Source of the DNA: an uncultured Actinomyces sp. | GTDB taxonomy: Bacteria > Actinomycetota > Actinomycetes > Actinomycetales > Actinomycetaceae | Length of the DNA stretch: 34,344 nucleotides | Assembly (NCBI GenBank): GCA_938041695.1 | Contig: CALISI010000025.1 | Span: 1 to 34,344 of the forward strand | Reading direction: 5' to 3' | Part shown: one piece after another, positions 16,900 through 23,266 of the stretch | Numbering within the stretch: the first letter of the stretch is position 1 | Layout: every line of letters begins with the position of its first letter | Notes under the pieces: generated by a model | The model's database searches: none | Told to the model about the DNA's origin: nothing | The model's input: the letters and a program-made list of their open reading frames with translations, nothing else | Made by a program: the position numbers and the translations under genes

Positions 16900-16922
16900 C
16901 ACCCGATCGGGAAGGCGCAACC
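16900..16922. repeat. Diverged fourth copy of the 23-bp element
   Basis: CACCCGATCGGGAAG followed by GCGCAACC shares the frame CACCCG-nnn-GGGAAG-nnn-CAACC with the copy at 16702-16724. It differs mainly in the two three-base blocks. Both lie in the same orientation, 198 bp apart. Confidence 0.6.
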
Positions 16923-17040
16923 CCTGCAGGTAGCCGCATAACGGCACCGCATGTCAAGCCTCCACATGGTGAGGCATCGTGCGCCAGGCGGAGAGACGAG
17001 GCCGGGGCGCGGTCGAGAGCGGAGGGGAAGCCCGTGGGGC

Positions 17041-17586
17041 TCAGGAGTGGCCGAGGGCGGTCATGACGAGAAGATGACAGTCTTTGGACATAGCTAGCCC
17101 CTCGATGCTCATGGGACCAAAATCATCGGGAATGCTCGACTTATCGGGTGCGAGGGTCTTGTCTGCGAACTGCGGGTCGATGGTGGTGAACTGGCACTCC
17201 TGCGGCACATACTCGTAGAGACCAGGATAGATGCCGGGTAGCGGTGTGTCGGTGGCTGCCCCCTCCGCGAGGAGCTGGATCGTCTCGTCGGGAACGGTGG
17301 CAACAGCGGTCAGCCAGAATTCGGGGTCCTTGTCGGGAAGAAAACCTGTTTGGCTGGAATAAGCGATGGTGAGGTGCGCTTCGCTCGCCTCCGTGTGCGG
17401 CCAACGTAGGTTCACGGAGTCCGTCTGATCCTTGACGGTGGGCTCTTCGTTGCTGTGGAAGACGAACTCAGAGAAGCGTGGGTCCTTCGGGTATTGAGGA
17501 GCCGCCTTGTGGGCGAAGGGATTGCACGCAGAGGCGAGCGCCGCGACGGCGAGCAGCGGTACGACGGCCTTGCGCGTGAGCTTCAT
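17041..17586 (-). CDS. Lipoprotein of a four-member tandem paralog array (copy 1)
   Basis: This 181-residue predicted lipoprotein has signal peptide MKLTRKAVVPLLAVAALASAC, with the lipobox Cys at 21. Family marks shared with the next three genes are DPRFxEF, PEFWLTAVATVPDE, LPGIYPGLYEYVPQEC and a C-terminal DCHLLVMTALGHS. Two cysteines after the lipobox (in PQEC and KDCH) are conserved in all copies and may form a disulfide outside the cell. The start at 17586 is preceded by AAAGGA 5 bases upstream; an in-frame ATG 16 codons earlier would mask the signal peptide. No known family is recognised. Position at the end of the WXG/LXG-like cassette suggests an envelope immunity role, by inference only. 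It is closest to copy 4, including the 3' flank. Confidence 0.8.
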   Translation of the reverse strand: MKLTRKAVVPLLAVAALASACNPFAHKAAPQYPKDPRFSEFVFHSNEEPTVKDQTDSVNLRWPHTEASEAHLTIAYSSQTGFLPDKDPEFWLTAVATVPDETIQLLAEGAATDTPLPGIYPGLYEYVPQECQFTTIDPQFADKTLAPDKSSIPDDFGPMSIEGLAMSKDCHLLVMTALGHS

Positions 17587-17645
17587 GTTTTCCTTTGACT
17601 GGATTGTTCCGGCTGTCATTGACGGAGCCTGCACAGGAGCATCTA

Positions 17646-18231
17646 TCAGCTGCTGCGGTGGCCGAGGGCGGTAATGACCATCAAATGGCAGTCCTGCGAC
17701 ACAGCGAGATCTTGGATGATCATCGGATCAATTGTGGGCACGGTTGCGTGTGAAAAGTGGGGGGCGCTGGAGAGTTATATTCGCGTGTTCGAGATCGATG
17801 TTGCTGAAGGTGCAGTCCTTGGGAACGTACTCGTAAAGGCCCGTGTAGATGCCTGGCAGCAGGGTTCTGCTGTCGTTTGTCTTGTTGAGGAGCATCATGG
17901 TTGCTTCATCAGAGATGGTCGCGACGCCACTCATCCAAAATTCGGGTTCGATGTTGAGTTCAAAGAAGCCAGTTTGGGAGAAAGCGAGGGTGAGGTGAGC
18001 TTCCGTCGCATCCAGGTTGAGCCATTGCTCGTTGAGAATATCGACACGCTCCTGAATGTCCGGTTTTTTCTTGAAGGTGTACCGGAACTCAGCGAATCGA
18101 GGGTCCAGCTTCGATGCGCTGAGTTTAGTTTTGTGGCTGGACGAACGCCCGGAGGAGGCTGACGGAAGACAAGCGGATACCAGAGCGATAACTGCGAGAG
18201 CTGGAGCGAGAAGCTTGAGAGTGGGTTTCAT
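17646..18231 (-). pseudogene. Frameshifted lipoprotein paralog (copy 2)
   Basis: It starts at 18231 with signal peptide MKPTLKLLAPALAVIALVSAC (Cys21) and follows the family through LLPGIYTGLYEYVPKDCTFSNID. The open frame then leaves the family pattern and stops at 17728. Reading on with one base fewer in the run of six G (+ strand 17759-17764) restores the family tail, including LAVSQDCHLMVITALGH, to a stop at 17646. The in-frame product would be 167 residues with a foreign C-terminus and without the second conserved Cys. It is therefore a true frameshift, a slipped homopolymer that could vary in the population, or a sequencing error. The rejoined protein would have 194 residues. SD support is weak (AGGA 5 bases before the ATG). 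Confidence 0.75.
17759..17764. other. G6 homopolymer at the frameshift point
   Basis: The six-G run is the only nearby homopolymer. Removing one base joins the two family-matching frames of lipoprotein copy 2. It marks the probable indel. Confidence 0.65.
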
Positions 18232-18253
18232 GAGTGTCCTGAACGTTAGTGCG

Positions 18254-18823
18254 CTAGGCGTTGAGGCCATCGCCGGTGACGATGATGAGATTACACTGCG
18301 CGGAGAACGCAAACTCGCGGATCTCGAATGATCCCCAATCCGAATAGATGGCTTCCGGATCGGTGCCGAGGACCTTGTTAGCAACGGCGGGGTCAACGGT
18401 CGTGAAAGTACATTCCTCGGGCACGTACTCGTACAAGAGAGGGTGGATGCCGGGCAACAACGAAGATCCGCCGATGCTGTCAGCGACGAGCATGGTGATC
18501 GTCGTGTCGGGGACCTCGGCGACACCGGTCAGCCAGAATTGGCGGTCCGGCGTCGGCTGCCGGTCGGCGCCGTCCCGGAAATGGGCTACGAGGACGTGGC
18601 CGTCGGTCGCTCCCAGTCCGGGTATACGTTCGTTGAATGAGTCGACGCGCTCCTGAACCTCCAGCTCGTCATCGGTCTCGTACGTGAATTCGGCGAAGCG
18701 CGGGTCTTGCGGGTACTGAGTCGGCGTGGCCGCCGGCGTGCTCCTGGGGGTGAACGGGTTGCACGCGGTGGCGAGTGCCGCGACCGCGAGGAGCGGCATG
18801 ATGGTCTTAAAAGTGAGCTTCAT
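18254..18823 (-). CDS. Lipoprotein of the tandem array (copy 3, most diverged)
   Basis: This 189-residue predicted lipoprotein starts at 18823 with MKLTFKTIMPLLAVAALATAC (Cys21), and AGGAT lies 5 bases upstream. It keeps DPRFAEF, FWLTGVAEVPDTT, LLPGIHPLLYEYVPEEC and a terminal CNLIIVTGDGLNA in place of DCHLLVxTALGHS. Cys residues corresponding to the conserved pair are retained. The middle (residues 70-100) is the least similar to its neighbours, with several charged residues (HFRDGADRQPTPDR). It lies 22 bases from copy 2. Function is unknown; diversification within an array is what would be expected if copies protect against different effector variants, but this is inference. Confidence 0.8.
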   Translation of the reverse strand: MKLTFKTIMPLLAVAALATACNPFTPRSTPAATPTQYPQDPRFAEFTYETDDELEVQERVDSFNERIPGLGATDGHVLVAHFRDGADRQPTPDRQFWLTGVAEVPDTTITMLVADSIGGSSLLPGIHPLLYEYVPEECTFTTVDPAVANKVLGTDPEAIYSDWGSFEIREFAFSAQCNLIIVTGDGLNA

Positions 18824-18905
18824 GTTTATCCTAGGGTGGATCCTTCGGGCGCTCCATGACGAGGCCGGGGCGGGCTCGAGCGGAGGAGCGGGAGAATCGC
18901 GGGGC

Positions 18906-19466
18906 TCAGGAGTGGCCGAGTGCGGTGAACACGAGAAGGTGGCAATCTTCGGACAAGGCGATCGCTTGTATGTCCATGGGGCCGAAATCGTGCGGGATCT
19001 TTCCTTTATCCGGTGCGAGCGCCTTGTCCGCGAACTCCGGGTCGATCGTCGTGAACTTGCACTCCTGGGGTACGTACTCGTAGAGATGAGGATAGATGCC
19101 GGGTAGGAGTGTGTCGGTGGCTTCTCCCTCTGCGAGGAGCTGGATCGTCTCGTCGGGGACGGTGGCAACAGCGGTCAGCCAGAATTCTGGGTCCTGTGCG
19201 GGGATAAAGGCAAGTGCCGGAGAATACTCGACGACGACGTGCACCTCGCTCGCCTCCAAATTTGGCCAACGAACGTTCACGGAGTCCGTCCGGTCCTGAA
19301 CGGTCGGCTCTTCATCGCTCTTGTAGACAAATTCGGCGAAGCGCGGGTCCTGCGGATACTGAGTCGGCGCGGCCGCCGGCGTGTTCCTGGATGTGAAAGG
19401 GTTGCACGCGGCGGCGAGCGCCGCGATGGCGAGCATGGGAAGGGACAACCGCCGGAGTGATTTCAT
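18906..19466 (-). CDS. Lipoprotein of the tandem array (copy 4, proximal to the effector candidate)
   Basis: This 186-residue predicted lipoprotein has signal peptide MKSLRRLSLPMLAIAALAAAC (Cys21). The mature part begins with a Thr/Pro/Ala-rich spacer, then QYPQDPRFAEFVY, PEFWLTAVATVPDETIQLLAE, LLPGIYPHLYEYVPQEC and DCHLLVFTALGHS. It is nearly the same as copy 1 in the second half, and the ~65 bases after the stop are also shared (both contain ACGAGGCCGGGG), so the duplication unit includes the 3' flank. It starts three bases after the 119-aa gene, which indicates co-transcription with the cassette. Function is unknown; an envelope immunity role is possible. Confidence 0.82.
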   Translation of the reverse strand: MKSLRRLSLPMLAIAALAAACNPFTSRNTPAAAPTQYPQDPRFAEFVYKSDEEPTVQDRTDSVNVRWPNLEASEVHVVVEYSPALAFIPAQDPEFWLTAVATVPDETIQLLAEGEATDTLLPGIYPHLYEYVPQECKFTTIDPEFADKALAPDKGKIPHDFGPMDIQAIALSEDCHLLVFTALGHS

Positions 19467-19469
19467 TGG

Positions 19470-19829
19470 TCAGGCTCCCACATTGAATGAGATGTACACG
19501 TAGTTACCGCAGATGGCCACGTCGGTCGCCGGGAAGCTGATGCCCAGATAGGTTGGTAGGTCCGGTCCCGTCAACCACGTCTCGCCTGCGAGGCGCGCGA
19601 GAGTGTGAGGAAGGTGGAGCTCCTCAGTATATTCACCGGTGCAGTGCTCGGCGAACAAAGCACCCCACTCGTCGGTTGCCTCCGCGCAGATGATCAGAAA
19701 CCTATTCGAAGGTCCGATGAGGAGTTCGCCTGGGCGCAGGACAACACTGCGGTCCAGGATCTGGAACAGAGTGTGGGCCGGAAAATAGCGGTTAAGGGAT
19801 TCATCTGATAGTAGCTGTTGTGAACTCAT
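19470..19829 (-). CDS. Unrecognised 119-aa protein, candidate cytosolic immunity protein
   Basis: It has no signal peptide, lipobox or membrane segment. Its start (19829) overlaps the stop of the 407-aa gene by four bases (ATGA), the tight coupling typical of effector-immunity pairs. I do not recognise a family. A weak resemblance to the lipoproteins can be seen: NRFLIICAEATDE...LFAE lines up with PEFWLTAVATVPDE...LLAE, and VAICGNYVYISFNVGA with the lipoprotein ending in CHLLVxTALGHS. It may therefore be a non-lipidated relative of them. That relation needs profile comparison and is not established here. Confidence 0.7.
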   Translation of the reverse strand: MSSQQLLSDESLNRYFPAHTLFQILDRSVVLRPGELLIGPSNRFLIICAEATDEWGALFAEHCTGEYTEELHLPHTLARLAGETWLTGPDLPTYLGISFPATDVAICGNYVYISFNVGA

Positions 19830-21049
19830 CGTGGCTTGTACTTTTCGTAGTCGTGCGTCTTACGGTCTTCGTTGCTCTCGGTGGTGTGCGTATCCAGACT
19901 GGGTGGCTGTTCGCCTACTTTCCAGGTGTATGTGCGGGTTAGGCTGCCACTGGAATCAAAGCTCTTTCCCCACCCGAGCTCTTCAAAACGCCCATTGACC
20001 TCATCTGGCGTGCCTGAGCCTATGTCAGAACTGTCTCGATTGAAATTCCAACGATCCCGAGCGTAGACGGTAACGGTGGCGGTCACGGTGTCTCCCTCGA
20101 CCTTGACATCCGTGTCGGTGTACATCGTGTGGCCGCCAATCGTTCTCTGCCAGTTCTCGGTGGCCGGACTGCCGACTGCGTGCTTGGGGGAATAGAGCGT
20201 CACGTCTGTCTGGCCGGCCATCACTGCCTCATTCGCAGCCTGCAGTGACGCATTGAGGTCTGTGTTGACGTAGTTTCGGATACGGGCATCGTCCCTGTAA
20301 GCCTTTTCGTAGTTGAAGGTCTTGGGAGTACCTGTATTTTCCCGAAAGTGTCCGTAGAAATCATATGAGTCGGAGTGTTGTAACACCCAGCCCGCTCCTT
20401 GACGGTACAGCTCCCACTTGTACCAGTTGTCCCAGTCTTCCGGAGTGTCTTGGCCTGCTTTAGAACCGTGGGGAAAGTGGTCATCCCACTCAATGGAACG
20501 GTCGGGTTCGATAGTCGAGAACCCGCCTGACGTTGTATAGGGCTTGACATCTGAGCCAGAATGGAGAGCGGCTTGAAGATCGTATCGCACAAACGTTTCT
20601 ACAAGCGCTGCGAGTAGTTGCTGCACGATGCTTGCTGCAATGAACTTTCCGCCAATATAGAGTGGGGAAAGCGCGGCGAGCATATTGCCCGAGGGGAGGA
20701 CTATCCAGACATCGGACACGGAAAAACCATCGAGTTCGACACTGTCAACGTAGTCGATGACCTCACGTTGGAGCTGCTGCTTGTTGGTGCGGTAGGTGGT
20801 GATGGCCGCCTGTGTCTGTTGGATCGACGTGATGTGAGCGGTGATCTTCTGCGCGAGCGCATCCAGCTTGGCGATCATTGCCTGGGCGCTCTGCCCCTGC
20901 ATACCCGACGCGATTCTTTCCTTCGCGTGGGCGATGTCGTCCAGCTTCTCCTGATTCGCTCGCAGCTGCTCGTCAAGCTCCTCGATTGCGAAGGAAAAGC
21001 TTCTTAGGTCAAGCGCGTACAGCGTGGTTTTCGTGATCATTCGTGCCAT
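19826..21049 (-). CDS. WXG/LXG-like N-terminal helical protein with C-terminal beta-rich domain, candidate type VII effector
   Basis: This protein has 407 residues. Residues 1-115 are predicted helical, with the pattern seen in WXG100/LXG modules: a helix, a turn GMQGQSAQAM (49-58) in place of W-x-G, and a second helix to about 95. A Gly/Ala-rich hydrophobic stretch (about 122-150, ALSPLYIGGKFIAASIVQQLLAALVE) follows. The C-terminal half (about 165-407) contains a Trp/Tyr-rich segment, then ENWQRTIGGHTMYTDTDVKVEG and RDRWNFNRDSSDIGSGTPDEVNGRF. This looks like a compact beta domain and not a nuclease or deaminase that I know. It overlaps the upstream 95-aa gene by 13 bases and the downstream 119-aa gene by 4. 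The base composition is visibly less GC-rich than in the flanking genes. Effector function is inferred from architecture. Confidence 0.75.
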   Translation of the reverse strand: MARMITKTTLYALDLRSFSFAIEELDEQLRANQEKLDDIAHAKERIASGMQGQSAQAMIAKLDALAQKITAHITSIQQTQAAITTYRTNKQQLQREVIDYVDSVELDGFSVSDVWIVLPSGNMLAALSPLYIGGKFIAASIVQQLLAALVETFVRYDLQAALHSGSDVKPYTTSGGFSTIEPDRSIEWDDHFPHGSKAGQDTPEDWDNWYKWELYRQGAGWVLQHSDSYDFYGHFRENTGTPKTFNYEKAYRDDARIRNYVNTDLNASLQAANEAVMAGQTDVTLYSPKHAVGSPATENWQRTIGGHTMYTDTDVKVEGDTVTATVTVYARDRWNFNRDSSDIGSGTPDEVNGRFEELGWGKSFDSSGSLTRTYTWKVGEQPPSLDTHTTESNEDRKTHDYEKYKPR

Positions 21050-21324
21050 TCCTCGTTAGGTACGGTAAAGGAAATGGCGATCGCGTTCTCCATCGCCTCG
21101 AACTCCTGGAGCGTCTTCAGCATATTGGCGTGCATTGCCTTGAGCTCGTCCTGGATCGTGGTCTCTGCTTCGTTGAGGTCATTGATCGGCCCGCTGATCC
21201 TTTGTGCGTAGACGCGGCTGCACGGATCTCCGGTGGGAGGCGTGACCTTTGTGCAGGTTGCCGCTTCGTCGACGTATTGCGCGGCCGTGCGTAAGGCGTC
21301 GCTTGAAAAACTCAAGTCAGGCAC
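21037..21324 (-). CDS. Small helical protein, WXG100/Lap-like partner candidate
   Basis: This 95-residue protein begins at a GTG (21324) with AAAGGAG 7 bases upstream. It is mostly helical, with a central turn region containing two Cys (CTKVTPPTGDPC, residues about 24-35). A long second helix (about 50-83) ends in FTVPNEEWHE. Size, helix-turn-helix outline and position directly before the LXG-like gene match Esx/WXG100-type or Lap-type partners of type VII effectors. The canonical W-x-G is absent. It overlaps the next gene by 13 bases, so the two are translationally coupled. Confidence 0.7.
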   Translation of the reverse strand: MPDLSFSSDALRTAAQYVDEAATCTKVTPPTGDPCSRVYAQRISGPINDLNEAETTIQDELKAMHANMLKTLQEFEAMENAIAISFTVPNEEWHE

Positions 21325-21366
21325 TGGCGTCTCCTTTGTCCGTACTTCTGATGGGAGCCTACAAGG

Positions 21367-21405
21367 GGGAGGTCCCGGGAAGCAACTTGCTTCCCGGGAC
21401 CTCCC
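21367..21405. terminator. Perfect 17-bp hairpin between lctP and the effector cassette
   Basis: The arm at 21367-21383 (begins GGGAGGTCCCGGGAAGC) pairs perfectly with 21389-21405 across AACTT. It lies 19 bases after the lctP stop on the - strand, so it should end lctP transcription. The cassette promoter must then lie in the ~40 bases between it and 21324, or the cassette depends on read-through. Confidence 0.85.
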
Positions 21406-21423
21406 GAGCCCATGAGCCGCCGA

Positions 21424-23085
21424 TCAGTGCGGCATGTAGGCGCCCAGCCAGCCCTGGGATGCGATGAACACGAGGGCGCACAGGACCAGGAGCAGACCAA
21501 CCGAGTAGGGGGCGGCCTTCTTGAGGATCTCCGCATCGGAACCCTTCGAATCGACAGCGGTCGCGGCGATCGCGAGGTTCTGCGGGGAGACGATCTTGCC
21601 GATGCCACCGCCGATCGTGTTGGCGGCCAGCAGGATCGACGGGTCGAGGCCGGCGCCTGCTGCGGCGGTCGACTGCAGGTTCGCGAAGAGCGCGCCCGCC
21701 GAGGTTGCGGAGCCGGCGACGGCCGTACCGATCCAGCCCAGGATGGGGGAGAGGAAGGCGAAGGCCGCGCCCGTCGTCGCCAGGGCGGCACCGATCGAGG
21801 TAGTCTGACCCGAGAAATTCATGACGAAGGCCAGAGCCATGACGGAGGCGATTGTCAGGATCGCCATGCGCAGCGAGTAGATGGTGCGCGGCAGGACCGC
21901 GAACATCTCACCCACGGAGGTCTGGAAACGGCCGTTCGAGGAGTTCGTCCCGTACACGATGGCAACGATGATGCCGGTGACGAAGATCCAGGTGCCGGGG
22001 TTGGATAGGATCTGCAGCCAGTAGATTGCGGCGGTCGAGGGCGATCCGTCGCCGGTCAGCAGGTTGCCGTAGATGCCAGGCCACGGGACCTTGACGTCCG
22101 TCGAGGAGAAGAAGGCCGCGACGGGCTTGGCCAGCTTCGTGATCGCGATGATGACGACGACGAGGACGTAGGGCAGGAGTGCCAGTCCGATGCGCGAGCC
22201 GGTGGGCTTGTCGGCCTCGTCGGCCTCCGTCGCGCACTCCGCGGGGGTCGTCGGACCCCACGCCAGCAGGAACACGTAGCAGGCGGCGAAGCCGAGCAGG
22301 GAGGCGACGACCGCAGTCAGCTCGTAGGAAACCGAGGGGGTGAAGAAGTGGCCCGCACCGGCAGCGAGACCGGCGACGAGGGCAAGGGGCCAGAGCTGGC
22401 GGACGCCGCGCGCGCCGTCGAGGATGAACAGCAGCAGGAACGGGATGAACAGACAGAAGATCCAGGTCAGGTGCCCCATATCGCCGGCGACGACGACGGG
22501 GTCCGCGCCGCCGAGCTTGCCCGCGGTCGTCGTGGGGATGGCCATAGCTCCGAAGCCGACGTTGATGGCGTTGCCGACGACGGCCACGACGGCTGCCTTG
22601 ATCTTGGAGACGCCGAGGGTCACGAGCATGGCGCAGGTGATGGCCACGGGAGCGCCGAAGCCGGCCAGGCCCTCGAGAAGACCGCAGAAGCACCATGCGA
22701 CGATGAGGGCCTGGGCGCGCTGGTCGCCTCGGCCGATCGTGTTAAAGACGGCCTTCAGGTCGGCACTACGGCCCGACTTTTCGGTGAGGTTGTAGAGCCA
22801 CACGGCCGCGATGATGATGTAGATGATCGGCATGAAGCCCATCGCTGCACCTTGCGTGCCGGCCAGGAGTGCCATGCCGACGGGCATCTGGAAGGCGAGG
22901 ACAGCGATACCCAGGGACAGCACCAGGGAGATGATCGAGCACCAGTGGGTGGCGACCTTAAAGACGCCCATAAGGACGAAGAACACGACGAGCGGGAGGA
23001 GCCCGACGACGGCTGTCAGGAAGACGTTGCCCGCGACTGCAGTTGTCGACGGGGTGAAGGATTGGGCGAACAACAGGGGGGTCAT
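21424..23085 (-). CDS. lctP: L-lactate permease (LctP family)
   Basis: This 553-residue protein has about 13 hydrophobic segments. LctP-family signatures are GLLEGLAGFGAPVAIT, NAINVGFGAMAIPTTT, and near the C-terminus FLSPILGWIGTAVAGSATSAGALFANLQ, with IGGGIGKIVSPQNLAIA. It is a proton-coupled L-lactate (and glycolate) importer of the inner membrane. The start at 23085 (MTPLLFAQ) is chosen because GGAG lies about 7 bases upstream; an in-frame start 10 codons earlier is possible. It supplies the substrate for LutABC, but is separated from lutA by a 5.3-kb block on the same strand. It is divergent from leuA. Confidence 0.95.
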   Translation of the reverse strand: MTPLLFAQSFTPSTTAVAGNVFLTAVVGLLPLVVFFVLMGVFKVATHWCSIISLVLSLGIAVLAFQMPVGMALLAGTQGAAMGFMPIIYIIIAAVWLYNLTEKSGRSADLKAVFNTIGRGDQRAQALIVAWCFCGLLEGLAGFGAPVAITCAMLVTLGVSKIKAAVVAVVGNAINVGFGAMAIPTTTAGKLGGADPVVVAGDMGHLTWIFCLFIPFLLLFILDGARGVRQLWPLALVAGLAAGAGHFFTPSVSYELTAVVASLLGFAACYVFLLAWGPTTPAECATEADEADKPTGSRIGLALLPYVLVVVIIAITKLAKPVAAFFSSTDVKVPWPGIYGNLLTGDGSPSTAAIYWLQILSNPGTWIFVTGIIVAIVYGTNSSNGRFQTSVGEMFAVLPRTIYSLRMAILTIASVMALAFVMNFSGQTTSIGAALATTGAAFAFLSPILGWIGTAVAGSATSAGALFANLQSTAAAGAGLDPSILLAANTIGGGIGKIVSPQNLAIAATAVDSKGSDAEILKKAAPYSVGLLLVLCALVFIASQGWLGAYMPH

Positions 23086-23253
23086 GGATACTCCGCGCGT
23101 CGGTGTGTGGGACATTGGACCTAATCATCATGACATATGAACGGGGTGACACACATGTTTTTGGGTGTTTTCTGTGTTGTGACAGTGATGCGCATCGCGC
23201 CGCATCTCACGTCCAGTATGCGCAGCGCCTGCTCGCGGGCGGTTCCTCGTCGA

Positions 23254-23266
23254 TAAACTACGAAGC
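23254..23266 (+). promoter_or_regulatory. -10 element of leuA, leaderless
   Basis: TAAACT (23254-23259) ends 7 bases before the leuA GTG, implying transcription starting at the start codon. This would exclude a leader-peptide attenuator. Confidence 0.45.

Larger units (their letters stand above)
16153..17040. other. Gene-free, repeat-rich interval between lutA and the lipoprotein array
   Basis: About 890 bases without a convincing gene. The first part (16200-16390) is AT-rich and should contain the lutABC promoter. The middle (16529-16620) holds TGCA-core boxes and an exact tandem 20-mer. The part at 16702-16777, with an outlying copy at 16900, holds copies of a 23-bp element in both orientations. 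The end (16996-17007) carries the ACGAGGCCGGGG word. Two short open frames cross the interval (16345-16704 on - and 16615-16941 on +). They lack family features and ribosome-binding sites and are not accepted. Confidence 0.6.

Noticed and set aside
16615..16941. 108-codon + strand open frame with repeated HPLGKIQPL/HPIGKAQPL
   Set aside because: The protein-level repeat is only the translation of the 23-bp DNA element; there is no ribosome-binding site, and the inverted copies point to a DNA or RNA element.
17674..18162. 162-codon + strand open frame across lipoprotein copy 2
   Set aside because: It is antisense to a gene with a signal peptide and family motifs.
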